A stretch of 64,000 bases of DNA from Streptomyces sp. NBC_01478 (GTDB lineage: Bacteria; Actinomycetota; Actinomycetes; Streptomycetales; Streptomycetaceae). A program made the position numbers and the translations under genes. Of this stretch, positions 35,626 to 44,542 are shown piece after piece; position 1 is the first letter of the stretch, and each line of letters starts with the position of its first letter. The stretch lies in contig NZ_CP109444.1 of assembly GCF_036227225.1 (NCBI RefSeq), positions 7,669,501 to 7,733,500 on the forward strand. The letters are read 5' to 3'. The notes under the pieces are model-generated. The model did no database searches. It had not been told where the DNA came from and worked only from the letters and a program-made list of their open reading frames with translations.

Positions 35626-35738
35626 CGCCCGCCCCTGAAGTGTGCTTTCCGGAACCAGTGGGGTGATCCCATGACTGCGCTTGACGCTTGAATGATCTGC
35701 GTCAGGGAAGCAGGGTACGGGGAGTAACGGCCGCTTTG

Positions 35739-36416
35739 CTATCCAGGTCGGACGGCGAGGTGCACGACGTCGGGAACGCCTCGGTCAACGGGGATCTCTT
35801 CGGTACGCACCCGTTGGAACCCGGCATTCCATAAGGTTCGCTCAAATTCCGGAGAGGGCTGCGCCGACCATACGGCGAGCACCCCGCCTGGCCTCAACGC
35901 CCTTGCACAGCTTGCCAGTCCGGCCGCTGAGTAGAGGCTGTCGTTGCCCTCGGTGACGGTCCAGCCGGGCCCGTTGTCGATGTCGAGGCAGAGCGCGTCG
36001 AAAGTGGCGCAAGTCTCATTGACGAATGTGACCAGGTCCGTTTTCACAATGTCGGTGCGGGGATCGCCGAAAGCGGCCGCGGAGAGGGCCGACAGCGGCC
36101 CGGACCGGTGCCACTCGACGATCGCCGGTTCCCGCTCCACGACCGTGATCCGGCCCCAGCGAGGATCGGCGGCGGCATGCGCGAGCGAGAACCCGACCCC
36201 CAACCCGCCGATCAGCACGTGTGGTTCGGGGCGCGAGTCGAGGGCGTCGCGCGCGGCGTCGACCAGCAGCCGCTCCGAGCGCCCGTCCGAAGTGTCCATC
36301 AGGAAGCACCCGTTGGCGATGATCTGCAGCAACTCCCCGTGCCGGCGCAGCACCACCTCGCCGTAGGGGCCCTCGCGACGGTCCAGGACAACGGGAGTGT
36401 CGTACGCGGTGGTCAT
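35739..36416 (-). CDS. Spermidine synthase-like (polyamine aminopropyltransferase fold) protein
   Basis: This 225-residue protein has the SpeE-like N-terminal strand region (VVLRRHGELLQIIANGCFLM) and a Rossmann methyltransferase-type core with VLIGGLGVGFSLAHAAAD, TVVEREPAIVEWH and ALCLDIDNGPGWTV. It is shorter than true spermidine synthases (~280) and lacks their clear D-x-x-D aminopropyl site, so it may be a methyltransferase-like relative. The start ATG at 36416 is chosen because the upstream ATG at 36491 would overlap the divergent promoter region; neither has a Shine-Dalgarno site. Function is uncertain. Confidence 0.78.
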   Translation of the reverse strand: MTTAYDTPVVLDRREGPYGEVVLRRHGELLQIIANGCFLMDTSDGRSERLLVDAARDALDSRPEPHVLIGGLGVGFSLAHAAADPRWGRITVVEREPAIVEWHRSGPLSALSAAAFGDPRTDIVKTDLVTFVNETCATFDALCLDIDNGPGWTVTEGNDSLYSAAGLASCARALRPGGVLAVWSAQPSPEFERTLWNAGFQRVRTEEIPVDRGVPDVVHLAVRPG

Positions 36417-36548
36417 CCGCGCACGGTACTCGCGGACGCGTGAGAAAGCTTTCGGGTTGCTATGAATCGGCTCTCGCGTGGCGTCGGTCATAGACAGCGG
36501 CAGGTGGGACGGCGAAGGGTGGGGTTGAAACGGAAGGAGCGCCTCACC

Positions 36549-37442
36549 GTGGAACGGACCGTGACGGCCGACACCCAGGCCTCCGCCGCGCCCCTGGCCG
36601 GGGAGGACTCCTCGCTGCTGGACGCGTTGCCGAGACAGCGGGAAGTCCCGGCGACGGGTGGGGAGTTGAGCTTCCCCGGTCCCGGCCCGGCGGCGGTGTC
36701 CGTCTCGGCGTCGACTCCCGCAGTACCCGCAGAGTCACGGATCGTCACCGTGTTCCGCCGCCTCCACCCCTGGCGCCTGCTGCCCACACCCACCGGCACA
36801 CCGTTCACTTTTGCTTACGCGCTGCTGCTCGTCATCACGTCCCTCATCGCGCAGTACGCCGGTCCCACGCTGGTGAGCGAACTCCACCAGGCGTCCAGCA
36901 CCGATGTCACCCACCTGGTCCGCGACCCGTTCCTCGTGCTGATCGCGAGCGCGTTGTGGATCGTGGGCGGGATGGTGTCGCCGTACGCGCTGCTCTTCCT
37001 GCTGGTCCTGACCGCGCTGGAACGCCGGATCGGCGGTGCACGGACCGCCGCCGTGTTCCTCTCCGGGCACATCCTGGCCACGCTCGCGACCGAAGGGACC
37101 GTAGGGATCGGGGTGTTGGTGGGCCACCTCCCCGACAGCTCGCTCCACCGCCTCGACTACGGCATCAGCTTCGGCGTCGCCACGAGCATAGGAGCGCTGG
37201 GCGGCCTGCTGCGGCCGTGGCTGGGCCTGCCGTTGATCGCCCTGTTCGGCTGGTCGCTGGTCTCCGACCTGATCGCGTTCACCGACCCCATGACGAACTG
37301 GGGCCATCTGATCTCGCTGACGATAGGCATCGCGAGCTGGCCGCTGATACGGCGGTGGCAGCGGGCCGCGGGGCTGGCTCGGGCGGCTCGGACGGAGGCC
37401 GCCCGGTTCGAGGTGGCCCGGGTTGAGGTCGGCCGGGTCTGA
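36549..37442 (+). CDS. Rhomboid-like integral membrane protein
   Basis: This 297-residue protein has ~95 disordered N-terminal residues followed by about six membrane helices (FAYALLLVITSLIAQYAG, LVLIASALWIVGGMVSPYA, GHILATLATEGTVGIGV, YGISFGVATSIGALGGLL). The start is GTG 36549 with AAGGAG at 9 bp. The helix containing S207 (YGISFG) and a later His253 (NWGHLISLT) sit where rhomboid protease catalytic residues would be, but the classical GxSG is not present. It is a rhomboid-fold protein whose proteolytic activity is uncertain. It is divergent from the spermidine synthase-like gene. Confidence 0.75.
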   Translation: MERTVTADTQASAAPLAGEDSSLLDALPRQREVPATGGELSFPGPGPAAVSVSASTPAVPAESRIVTVFRRLHPWRLLPTPTGTPFTFAYALLLVITSLIAQYAGPTLVSELHQASSTDVTHLVRDPFLVLIASALWIVGGMVSPYALLFLLVLTALERRIGGARTAAVFLSGHILATLATEGTVGIGVLVGHLPDSSLHRLDYGISFGVATSIGALGGLLRPWLGLPLIALFGWSLVSDLIAFTDPMTNWGHLISLTIGIASWPLIRRWQRAAGLARAARTEAARFEVARVEVGRV

Positions 37443-37526
37443 CTTCCCGTCTCGCTGGAATTCTTCCCGCAAGGGTGTATTGATGGCGTGGAGAGCCGGT
37501 TGTGGTCCTGGACGGGGGAGGTCCGA

Positions 37527-38117
37527 GTGACGAATACGGATGCGGATACGGCAACGGATGCGGTACGGCGGATAGAGCGGGCGATCGTGGCAACTGGCTT
37601 GGTGGTGGCGGGAGTTGCCGAGAGCCAGTGGGTGCGTCCCACCCCGTGCGCGGAATGGGATGCCCGGGCCGTCCTCAACCACACGGTGGGCGGCATGCGC
37701 ATCTTCGCCGCCGAACTCGACGGCACGGATCCGGGTGCCGAGCACGAGTCCGACTGGCTGGGAGCCGAACCCAAAGGCGCGTACGCCGAGGCGGCGGAGG
37801 TGGACCGCGCGGCCTGGAACCGTCCCGGCGCCCTCGACACCACGGTCCACATCTCGCTGGGCGCGCTGCCCGGTCCGACGGCCGCGCTGATCCACTTCAC
37901 GGAGGTCTGCGTCCACGGGGTGGACCTGGCGGTCGCGACGGGCCAACAGGCGCTGGTGGACGAGGAGTTGTGCGCGGAACTGCTGTCGGTGATGCGGGGT
38001 CTGGGCGGCTTCGACGCGTACCGCGTGCCCGGCGTCTTCGGCCCGGAGGTGCAGCCGGCGCCGGGCGCGGCCCCGCACGGTCAACTGCTGGCCTACTTGG
38101 GCCGCACGGTCTCCTGA
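37527..38117 (+). CDS. TIGR03086 / mycothiol-dependent maleylpyruvate isomerase-like metal-binding protein
   Basis: This 196-residue DinB-like protein of the MDMPI family is the actinobacterial counterpart of thiol-dependent transferases. The start is GTG 37527 with GGGGGAGGT upstream. Visible family features are WVRPTPCAEWDARAVLNHTVGGM, with the first metal-ligand His, and the second His cluster in LIHFTEVCVHGVDLA. The family usually binds zinc and uses mycothiol as cofactor; the substrate is unknown. Its last 25 bp overlap the convergent acetyltransferase gene. Confidence 0.85.
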   Translation: MTNTDADTATDAVRRIERAIVATGLVVAGVAESQWVRPTPCAEWDARAVLNHTVGGMRIFAAELDGTDPGAEHESDWLGAEPKGAYAEAAEVDRAAWNRPGALDTTVHISLGALPGPTAALIHFTEVCVHGVDLAVATGQQALVDEELCAELLSVMRGLGGFDAYRVPGVFGPEVQPAPGAAPHGQLLAYLGRTVS

Positions 38118-38932
38118 TCCGGCTGATCGGTTTGATCCGGTGACCACACGTACGGCGTGGTCGTCGTGACCGCCCGGAACCCCAGCCGGCGGAGGATGGG
38201 CGCGCTGTCGTCCGAGGCGTCCACGTGCAGGTACGCGACTCCACGGGCGGCGGCGAGAGCGGCTCGGGTGGTGACGAGGGCGCGGTAGACGCCTTTGCCG
38301 CGCCAGTCGGCGACGGTCGAACCGCCGCGCAGCCCCGCGAACTCGGAGTCGCCGTAGAAGACCAGCCAGGCCGCGGAGATCACCTCGCCGTCCGCCTCCG
38401 CGACGTAGACCGCGATCTCGTCCGGCGTGGCGGTGATCCGGCCGAGCAGTTCGGTCGCCAGCCAGGTCAGGTCGATGCCCCAGATGGCCGTCTCCATGGC
38501 ACCGATCCGCCGCAGATCCGCCTCGTCGGAGACCCGGCGCACGGTGACGCCGTCCGGCAACGCGGGCTTCCCTACGGCCAGTTCGTCGGCCCGTCCGATG
38601 AGGACCGTCTCCTGGTCCTCGGGCACGAAGCCCGCCGAGCGCAGGCGGTCGGTGAGGTCGGCCGGTTCGTCATGGCCCCGGATCTTCCATTCCACACGCT
38701 CCCCGCGAGCGGCGAAGAAGTCCCGCTGCCGGACGATCAACTCGTCGAGCTCACGCCCCCGTAGACCGACGTCCCGGGGCCCGGTCACAAACCCCCGGGT
38801 CTCCCCGACGATCCGCAGCAGCGGTCCGTCCTTCTCGTACGTCACCCCGGCGGCCGGCACGGGAGGCGCTCCGCGCATCTGCTCGTCGTAGGCGGCGAGG
38901 AGGATCTGTGTCTCGGTTTCCGTCTCTGTCAC
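38093..38932 (-). CDS. GNAT family N-acetyltransferase
   Basis: This 279-residue protein has an N-terminal region of about 120 residues (LRIVGETRGFVTGPRD) and a C-terminal GNAT domain with the acetyl-CoA loop STVADWRGKGVYRALVTTR and the closing DDSAPILRRLGFRAVTTTTP. The start ATG at 38932 opens with a Thr/Glu repeat (MTETETETQ). Acceptor unknown. The gene is convergent with and overlaps the MDMPI-type gene by 25 bp. Confidence 0.87.
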   Translation of the reverse strand: MTETETETQILLAAYDEQMRGAPPVPAAGVTYEKDGPLLRIVGETRGFVTGPRDVGLRGRELDELIVRQRDFFAARGERVEWKIRGHDEPADLTDRLRSAGFVPEDQETVLIGRADELAVGKPALPDGVTVRRVSDEADLRRIGAMETAIWGIDLTWLATELLGRITATPDEIAVYVAEADGEVISAAWLVFYGDSEFAGLRGGSTVADWRGKGVYRALVTTRAALAAARGVAYLHVDASDDSAPILRRLGFRAVTTTTPYVWSPDQTDQPDQETVRPK

Positions 38933-39005
38933 GGGGAGACGGTACGGGGTGTGTGAGCTGGGGCAACTGATTTACGGCGGGGTGCGCTGGTCCTGATGTG
39001 CCGTA

Positions 39006-39245
39006 GGAGGGCGGTGAGTTGGGGGCGAACATGCGCAGGTCCGCCGCGTGGAATTCCAGCTCGGCGAGGCCGAGTGCCCCTGTGGCGAGGGTTCCGCGGT
39101 ACTCCTCCCACCATCCGGACCTGCGGTCCTGGGCCATGCCGACCAGGGCGTCGACGTACGACTCGTCCGGTGCGCGACAGATCGCGGCGAGGGTACGCAC
39201 CTGGTGCCCGCTCACTGCGAAGCGGGCCAGTTCCACCGGGCTGCC
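39006..39245 (-). pseudogene. Relic of a DUF5753-type XRE regulator
   Basis: This stretch encodes GSPVELARFAVSGHQVRTLA and then GWWEEYRGTLATGALGLAELEFHAADL. These are the middle part of the XRE-HTH/DUF5753 regulators so common in Streptomyces, whose usual reading is WWEEYR then LAELE-HA. The N-terminal HTH and the following IPGLLQT segment are missing, and the frame runs into unrelated sequence on both sides. It is a decayed remnant inside the 374-bp region 38933-39306. No intact start is seen. Confidence 0.65.
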
Positions 39246-39306
39246 CTCAGATGTACGCCGAAGGCGGCCTCGCCCTCGTGGAGTTCTGAGCCGATGCCTG
39301 GGGGAG

Positions 39307-39510
39307 TCAGGAGTAGAAGCCTCGGCCATATTCGTCCCGGCCCAGCGTGAAGTCGTGCGGACGATCGCGGCGTAGCTCCTCGTACCGCTCCGCGAAGACA
39401 TCGAGCGCCTGGGGAAGGGTGCAGCCCCGGGTTTCGCGGATGATGATGAGCGCATGGACGATCCGGTGTTCCAGGATGTTCCGGTCCACGCTTTCGGGCA
39501 GTTGTTCCAT
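39307..39510 (-). CDS. Small conserved hypothetical protein
   Basis: This 67-residue protein (MEQLPESVDRNILEHRIVHA ... LGRDEYGRGFYS) has good Streptomyces codon bias and resembles conserved small proteins I recall from other streptomycetes, with an amphipathic helix and a Gly/Tyr-rich C terminus. No domain or function is known to me. It lies between the DUF5753 relic and the DUF4259 gene, all on the minus strand, with 29 bp to the latter. Confidence 0.75.
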   Translation of the reverse strand: MEQLPESVDRNILEHRIVHALIIIRETRGCTLPQALDVFAERYEELRRDRPHDFTLGRDEYGRGFYS

Positions 39511-39539
39511 GGCGTCGTGAGACTACCCGGCGCGGATGA

Positions 39540-39965
39540 TCAGGTCAGGCGGAGTTGTTCTCCCGGCGGCCGGGGCGTGAGCGTGGCGCGGAGTCGGTCG
39601 ATGGTGGCGTGCCAGGGGTTGTCGTTCGGCTCGCCCCAGAGTTCCAGGAGTTCGGACGGTTCGGTCATGACGCGTTCGAGGGCCTTCAGGGCGAGGGCGC
39701 GCAGGCCGGTGAGGTCGGGGACGGGCTCGTCCGGGCCGTAGTGGGGGTGGGCGGGCTCACCGCCAGGGCATTGCGCGGCTACCAGGGCCGCTGCCGCGAT
39801 GGCTTCGTCGCCCACGTCCGCGTCGAGGTACTCGGCGGTGCCGGCCGTCCGGGCGAGGGTGTCCCGCACGAAGCCCTGACGCGCGTCCGGCGACGCGTCG
39901 TCGAGGTCGCCGCACCAGTCCGCCGCGGTGTCGTTGTCGAAGGGGCCGACGTCCCAGGTGCCCAT
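39540..39965 (-). CDS. DUF4259 domain-containing protein
   Basis: This 141-residue full-length DUF4259 protein opens with the characteristic MGTWDVGPFDNDTAADWCGD and closes with LLELWGEPNDNPWHATIDRL. The family has no known activity. There is no signal peptide or membrane helix, so it is cytoplasmic. The short spacing to the downstream 67-residue gene suggests co-transcription. Confidence 0.88.
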   Translation of the reverse strand: MGTWDVGPFDNDTAADWCGDLDDASPDARQGFVRDTLARTAGTAEYLDADVGDEAIAAAALVAAQCPGGEPAHPHYGPDEPVPDLTGLRALALKALERVMTEPSELLELWGEPNDNPWHATIDRLRATLTPRPPGEQLRLT

Positions 39966-40094
39966 GCGTCTCTCCTGCCTCTCCCGAGCGTGATGGCGTC
40001 ACGTCCCGGCATCGTGGCAGGGGCCACTGACATCGGCCGCCGGGAGCGGGTGCCGAGCCTTGCGTGAGCTGCTCGGGGCCGCCGCACGCCCGGG

Positions 40095-40301
40095 CTACAT
40101 CGTGTGCACCTCGACCGAGAAGCCGCGGGCGAGGACGCTGTTGAGGTGTTCGGCGTGCGCGCCGAGCCATTGCTCGGTGGGGATGCCGGGGGCGCTGATC
40201 CCGAGGAGTACGTAGTCGTCGGCGTCCTCGGTGCTCTGGCCGCAGATGCAGCACGAGAGGCGCTGGAGCATGGTGTTGGCGGGGCTGGTGGCGCTTGGCA
40301 T
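40095..40301 (-). CDS. Small CxxC hypothetical protein
   Basis: This 68-residue protein starts at ATG 40301 (MPSATSPANTMLQRL). A CxxC pair lies in LSCCICGQSTED and a conserved-looking core is YVLLGISAPGIPTEQWLGAH. The cysteines could bind zinc, but only one pair is present. It is not a family I recognise. It is downstream of the lon promoter region on the opposite strand. Coding is supported by codon bias and the sensible start, not by homology. Confidence 0.65.
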   Translation of the reverse strand: MPSATSPANTMLQRLSCCICGQSTEDADDYVLLGISAPGIPTEQWLGAHAEHLNSVLARGFSVEVHTM

Positions 40302-40637
40302 GAGCGGCAGAGTAGTGAGCATGGGTCGCTCGGCGAATGGGGATCACACCGGTGGCGCCGTCGTCACGACTCCTTCGATGGATCTGAAGGGATGCATGAC
40401 CTCGCCGCCGGCGCTCGTCCGGTCGGTGAGCAGTGCGGCGATGTCGGGCTGGGACGGATGGTCGTCCGCGGGCTGCCGGAGCACCCGGTTCTCCCCGGCG
40501 CCCCGCCCTGCCGTAAGAGCCCCATTCCCCCGGGAAGCCCCCACCCCCTTTCCGTGTTGACCTGCACGGAGGCGGACCCCCTCTCCCTGATCGCTCACGG
40601 CGAACAACGCCTGGGGAACAATCGAAGGCGCCCAAGC
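40302..40637. other. Divergent upstream region of lon
   Basis: No gene is supported here. Readable features are a TTGACC box at about 40556 and GC-rich, low-complexity sequence. A possible short minus-strand frame (40364-40567) has poor composition and was not accepted. Confidence 0.5.
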
Positions 40638-40658
40638 ATTGAGTCGGCATAGCTCAAC
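40638..40658 (+). promoter_or_regulatory. HAIR-like HspR operator upstream of lon
   Basis: ATTGAGT, seven spacer bases and GCTCAAC (40638-40658) match the HspR-binding HAIR consensus CTTGAGT-N7-ACTCAAG at 11 of 14 arm positions. It lies 22 bp before the lon start codon. In Streptomyces, lon is an established member of the HspR heat-shock regulon, so this is the likely operator. Confidence 0.8.
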
Positions 40659-40679
40659 TTGACTGCCTAAGGGGAGATC

Positions 40680-43097
40680 ATGGCTTCGACGTCCACACCG
40701 CTCACCCTGCCCGTGCTGCCGCTCGACGACGAGGTCGTGCTGCCCGGAATGGTGGTTCCGCTGGACCTGAACGACACCGATGTACGCGCCGCCGTGGAGG
40801 CCGCCCAGGCCGCCGCGGGGTCCGAGCCGGGAAAGCCCAAGGTCCTGCTGGTGCCACGCATCGACGGGACTTACGCGAGCACCGGCGTGCTCGGCACCAT
40901 CGAGCAGGTCGGCCGGCTGGCCGACGGCGACCCGGGTGCGCTGATCCGCGGCCGTAGCCGCGTGAAGATCGGGGCCGGGACCACCGGTCCCGGTGCCGCG
41001 CTCTGGGTCGAGGGCACCGCGCTCGACGAGAGCCTGCCCGAGCCCTTGCCCGGCTCCGTGACCGAGCTCGTGAAGGAATACAAGGCGCTGGCCACCGCGT
41101 GGCTGCGCAAGCGTGGGGCCTGGCAGGTCGTCGACCGCGTGCAGGCCATCGATGATGTGTCCACGCTTGCCGATAACTCCGGTTACTCGCCTTTCCTCAC
41201 CACCGACCAGAAGATCGAGCTGCTGGAGACCGCCGACCCGGTGGCCCGGCTGAAGCTCGCCACCCAGCACCTGCGCGACCACCTCGCCGAGCAGGACGTT
41301 GCCGAGACCATCGCCAAGGACGTGCAGGAAGGCGTCGACAAGCAGCAGCGCGAGTTCCTGCTGCGGCGCCAGCTCGAAGCCGTCCGCAAGGAACTGCGCG
41401 AGCTGAACGGGGACACGAGCGACGGCGAGGAGTCCGACGACTACCGTGCCCGCGTCGAGGCCGCCGATCTTCCCGAGAAGGTCCGTGAGGCCGCGCTCAA
41501 GGAGGTCGAGAAGCTGGAGCGGTCCAGCGACCAGTCGCCCGAGGGGTCGTGGATCCGCACCTGGCTGGACACCGTTCTCGAACTGCCGTGGAACGAGCGG
41601 ACCCAGGACGAGTACGACATCCAGGGGGCCAAGGCGATCCTCGACGCCGAGCACGCCGGTCTGGAGGACGTGAAGGAGCGCATCACCGAGTACCTGGCCG
41701 TGCGCAAGCGCCGTAGCGAGCGCGGGCTGGGTGTCGTCGGCGGCCGGCGCGGCGGTGCCGTACTGGCCCTCGTCGGTCCGCCCGGTGTCGGCAAGACCTC
41801 GCTCGGCGAGTCCGTCGCGCACGCGATGGGCCGGAAGTTCGTCCGGGTCGCGCTGGGTGGGGTTCGGGACGAGGCCGAGATCCGTGGACACCGGCGTACG
41901 TACGTGGGTGCCCTCCCGGGCCGTATCGTCCGCGCCATCAAGGAGGCCGGGTCCATGAACCCGGTGGTCCTGCTCGACGAGATCGACAAGGTGGGGTCCG
42001 ACTACCGGGGCGACCCGGCCGCCGCCCTGCTCGAAGTCCTCGACCCCGCGCAGAACCACACCTTCCGCGACCACTACCTGGAGGTCGAACTCGACCTGAG
42101 CGATGTGGTGTTCCTGGCGACGGCCAACGTGCTCGAAGCCATCCCGGAGGCGCTGCTCGACCGGATGGAACTGGTCCGGCTGGACGGCTACACCGAGGAC
42201 GAGAAGGTCGTCATCGCCCGTGACCACCTGCTCCCGCGCCAACTGGAGCGGGCGGGGCTCAAGGACGACGAGGTCGTCATCGACGAGAGCGCGCTGCGCA
42301 AGCTCGCCGGTGAGTACACCCGGGAGGCGGGCGTCCGCACCCTGGAGCGGTCGATCGCCCGGCTGCTGCGCAAGATCGCCGCACAGCACGAACTGGGCGA
42401 GCGGGAGCTGCCGTTCACGGTGACCGACGCCGACCTGCGCGGTCTGATCGGCCGGCCGCACCATGTGCCCGAGTCCGCCCAGGACCCGGCGGAGCGCCGC
42501 ACGGCGGTCCCCGGTGTCGCCACCGGCCTCGCGGTCACCGGCGCCGGCGGTGACGTCCTCTACGTCGAGGCGTCGCTGGCCGACCCGGAGACGGGCGCGG
42601 CGGGTCTGACCCTGACCGGTCAGCTCGGTGACGTGATGAAGGAGAGCGCGCAGATCGCCCTGTCGTTCCTGCGCTCGCACGGCGCCGAACTGGAGCTGCC
42701 CGTCGGCGACTTGAAGGACCGGGGCGTGCACATCCACTTCCCGGCGGGTTCGGTGCCGAAGGACGGCCCGAGCGCGGGCGTCACGATGACGACGGCCCTG
42801 GCGTCGCTGCTCAGCGGCCGACTGGTCCGCACGGACGTGGCGATGACGGGTGAGGTCTCCCTGACCGGTCGGGTGCTCCCGATCGGCGGTGTGAAGCAGA
42901 AGCTGCTCGCCGCGCACCAGGCCGGGGTCACCACCGTGATCATCCCGAAGCGCAACGAGCCCGACCTGGACGACGTCCCGGCCGAGGTCCTGGACAAGCT
43001 CGACGTCCACGCGGTGACGGATGTCCGCCAGGTCCTGGAGCTGGCCCTGTCGCCCGCGACGAACGGCGCGACGTCGGAGGTTCCGGTGGCGGCGTGA
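40680..43097 (+). CDS. lon: ATP-dependent endopeptidase La (Lon)
   Basis: This 805-residue LonA-type AAA+ protease degrades misfolded and regulatory proteins. The N-terminal substrate-binding LAN domain (~1-210) is followed by a coiled-coil helical part (KQQREFLLRRQLEAVRKELRE), then an ATPase with P-loop GPPGVGKT (K372) and Walker B VVLLDEIDK. The protease domain has the Ser-Lys dyad S698 (KDGPSAGVTM) and K741 (GGVKQKLLAA, second Lys). The start ATG at 40680 follows AAGGGGAG. A HAIR-like site upstream predicts HspR heat-shock control, and a strong terminator follows. Confidence 0.97.
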   Translation: MASTSTPLTLPVLPLDDEVVLPGMVVPLDLNDTDVRAAVEAAQAAAGSEPGKPKVLLVPRIDGTYASTGVLGTIEQVGRLADGDPGALIRGRSRVKIGAGTTGPGAALWVEGTALDESLPEPLPGSVTELVKEYKALATAWLRKRGAWQVVDRVQAIDDVSTLADNSGYSPFLTTDQKIELLETADPVARLKLATQHLRDHLAEQDVAETIAKDVQEGVDKQQREFLLRRQLEAVRKELRELNGDTSDGEESDDYRARVEAADLPEKVREAALKEVEKLERSSDQSPEGSWIRTWLDTVLELPWNERTQDEYDIQGAKAILDAEHAGLEDVKERITEYLAVRKRRSERGLGVVGGRRGGAVLALVGPPGVGKTSLGESVAHAMGRKFVRVALGGVRDEAEIRGHRRTYVGALPGRIVRAIKEAGSMNPVVLLDEIDKVGSDYRGDPAAALLEVLDPAQNHTFRDHYLEVELDLSDVVFLATANVLEAIPEALLDRMELVRLDGYTEDEKVVIARDHLLPRQLERAGLKDDEVVIDESALRKLAGEYTREAGVRTLERSIARLLRKIAAQHELGERELPFTVTDADLRGLIGRPHHVPESAQDPAERRTAVPGVATGLAVTGAGGDVLYVEASLADPETGAAGLTLTGQLGDVMKESAQIALSFLRSHGAELELPVGDLKDRGVHIHFPAGSVPKDGPSAGVTMTTALASLLSGRLVRTDVAMTGEVSLTGRVLPIGGVKQKLLAAHQAGVTTVIIPKRNEPDLDDVPAEVLDKLDVHAVTDVRQVLELALSPATNGATSEVPVAA

Positions 43098-43117
43098 CGG
43101 ACGCCACCGGTCGGGCG

Positions 43118-43153
43118 AAGGCCCGGGTCCCTTTCACGAGGGGCCCGGGCCTT
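43118..43153 (+). terminator. Terminator of lon
   Basis: A 15-bp stem with one G-U pair (43118-43132 with 43139-43153, loop TTCACG) starts 20 bp after the stop codon. Confidence 0.85.
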
Positions 43154-43225
43154 TGTCGCACGTAGATCCCACCCTGCGAAATACTGGCGAAACTGCGGCG
43201 ACTTTCACGATCAGGAAAGCGGACC

Positions 43226-43735
43226 ATGAGTGCTGACGTGCACAAGGACGAGGCCAGAAGCGACAGCGGGACGGTCGACATCGGGGCGGGCGGCGGCGGG
43301 CTTCCCGACCCCGAATACCTCTCCCTGGAGCGCGAGTTGACGTTCCTCCTGCGCCGGGCCCGGGCCAACCAGGGCGAGATGGCCCGCGAGGTCCACCCCG
43401 ACCTGGAGTCCGCCGCGTACGGCCTGCTGGTCCGGCTGGAGGAGTACGGCCGGCAGCGGGCCACGGAGCTGGCCGCCTACATCGGCGTCGGCAAGGCCAC
43501 CATGTCCCGCCAACTGCGCGCCCTGGAGGAGCTGGGCCTGATCGCCCGCGAGCCCGACCCGGCGGACGGCCGCGCCTGGCTGGTCGACCTCACCGACGAG
43601 GGCCGCCGCCGGGTCACCCACGTCCGCGAGGCCCGCCGCGAGCGCTACGTCAGCCAGCTCTCCCACTGGGACCGCCGCGAGGTCGCCGAACTCGCCCGGC
43701 TGCTCCACCGGTTGAACGGCGTCATGGAGAAGTGA
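43226..43735 (+). CDS. MarR family transcriptional regulator
   Basis: This 169-residue MarR-type repressor has a ~30-residue polar N-terminal tail, then the winged-helix core: recognition region ATELAAYIGVGKATMSRQLR and wing DPADGRAWLVDLTDEGRRRV. The conserved DxRxxxxxLT pattern is present. The ligand and targets are unknown. It is convergent with the PP2C-like gene, 18 bp apart, so it may simply regulate itself. The start ATG at 43226 follows a weak ribosome site. Confidence 0.9.
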   Translation: MSADVHKDEARSDSGTVDIGAGGGGLPDPEYLSLERELTFLLRRARANQGEMAREVHPDLESAAYGLLVRLEEYGRQRATELAAYIGVGKATMSRQLRALEELGLIAREPDPADGRAWLVDLTDEGRRRVTHVREARRERYVSQLSHWDRREVAELARLLHRLNGVMEK

Positions 43736-43753
43736 CACCCCGGCGGCGGCCGG

Positions 43754-44542
43754 TCACAGTTCCACGTATCCGACCGTCGCGTCGTCGTGCGTCTTGCTCC
43801 GCCGCAGATACGTCCGCTCCTGCGCGTCGGCCCGCTCCAGCGCCCGCACCCGGCTCACCAGCTCCGCCGCGCCCTCCTTCGCCACGAGGGTGAAGCACTC
43901 CGCCCAGTCGCCCCGGCCGAACTTCTCCACCCACCTCGTCGCCCCGTCCGTCAGGGCGGCGAGGGCGCGGACCTCGGCGCGCGGCAGCGACCCCGTCACC
44001 GCCCGCGCCGCGACCGACGGATCGGCGGCGGCGGTGAAGAAGCCGCCCTCCTTGTTACGGAGCGTGGCGTCGATCAGCTCGTCCGTGGCGAGAGCGGCGC
44101 GGGGCAGCCGCGACAGACGGTCGTCCAGTACGACGGTCACCTCACCGGCTGGGGAATCGACCAGCAGGGCGGAGTCCGAAAGGACCAGATATTCGAGTTC
44201 CAGCGGTGACCAGCGGGCCAGCACCACCGTTGCCTGTGGGGTGCGTGGGTGAGAAAGGTCACAGGTGGTGGCGTGGGCCTCGGATGTTCGGAGGATCGCC
44301 CGGGAGAGAATCTCCGCCAGGGTCAGATCCCGGCAGGAAACGGTCAGTTCGGTCAGTGCGCCACCCAGGCGCGCGGTGAACCAGGGCACCGAATGCAGAC
44401 ACCCCGTCTCCCCCCTGGGCGGTGTCACTCCGTCCAGGACGATCAGCGAACCGCCCTGTCCCGAGGCCGGAAGGCCGACGCTCGCGAAGTCCTCGTTGGG
44501 GCGGTCCGGGTCGCCGGGTTCCGACACAAGTTCCGTACGCAT
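43754..44542 (-). CDS. PP2C-family protein serine/threonine phosphatase-like protein
   Basis: This 262-residue PP2C-fold protein starts at ATG 44542 (MRTELVSEPGDPDRPNEDFA). Metal-binding Asp positions appear in the NED at the N terminus, VLDGVTPP, LTDGATRWV and KTHDDATVGYVEL at the C terminus. The fold is the single-domain cytoplasmic form without sensory domains. It may dephosphorylate Ser/Thr residues or act on anti-sigma partners. It is divergent from the conservon operon across a 354-bp space. Annotation as integrase-like in some databases would be wrong here. Confidence 0.8.
   Translation of the reverse strand: MRTELVSEPGDPDRPNEDFASVGLPASGQGGSLIVLDGVTPPRGETGCLHSVPWFTARLGGALTELTVSCRDLTLAEILSRAILRTSEAHATTCDLSHPRTPQATVVLARWSPLELEYLVLSDSALLVDSPAGEVTVVLDDRLSRLPRAALATDELIDATLRNKEGGFFTAAADPSVAARAVTGSLPRAEVRALAALTDGATRWVEKFGRGDWAECFTLVAKEGAAELVSRVRALERADAQERTYLRRSKTHDDATVGYVEL

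Noticed and set aside
40364..40567. Small open frame upstream of lon
   Set aside because: Poor composition and no ribosome site or family likeness; region is better explained as promoter DNA.
40344..43010. 888-residue open frame antisense to lon
   Set aside because: Shadow of lon; amino-acid composition is abnormal and the real gene is certain.
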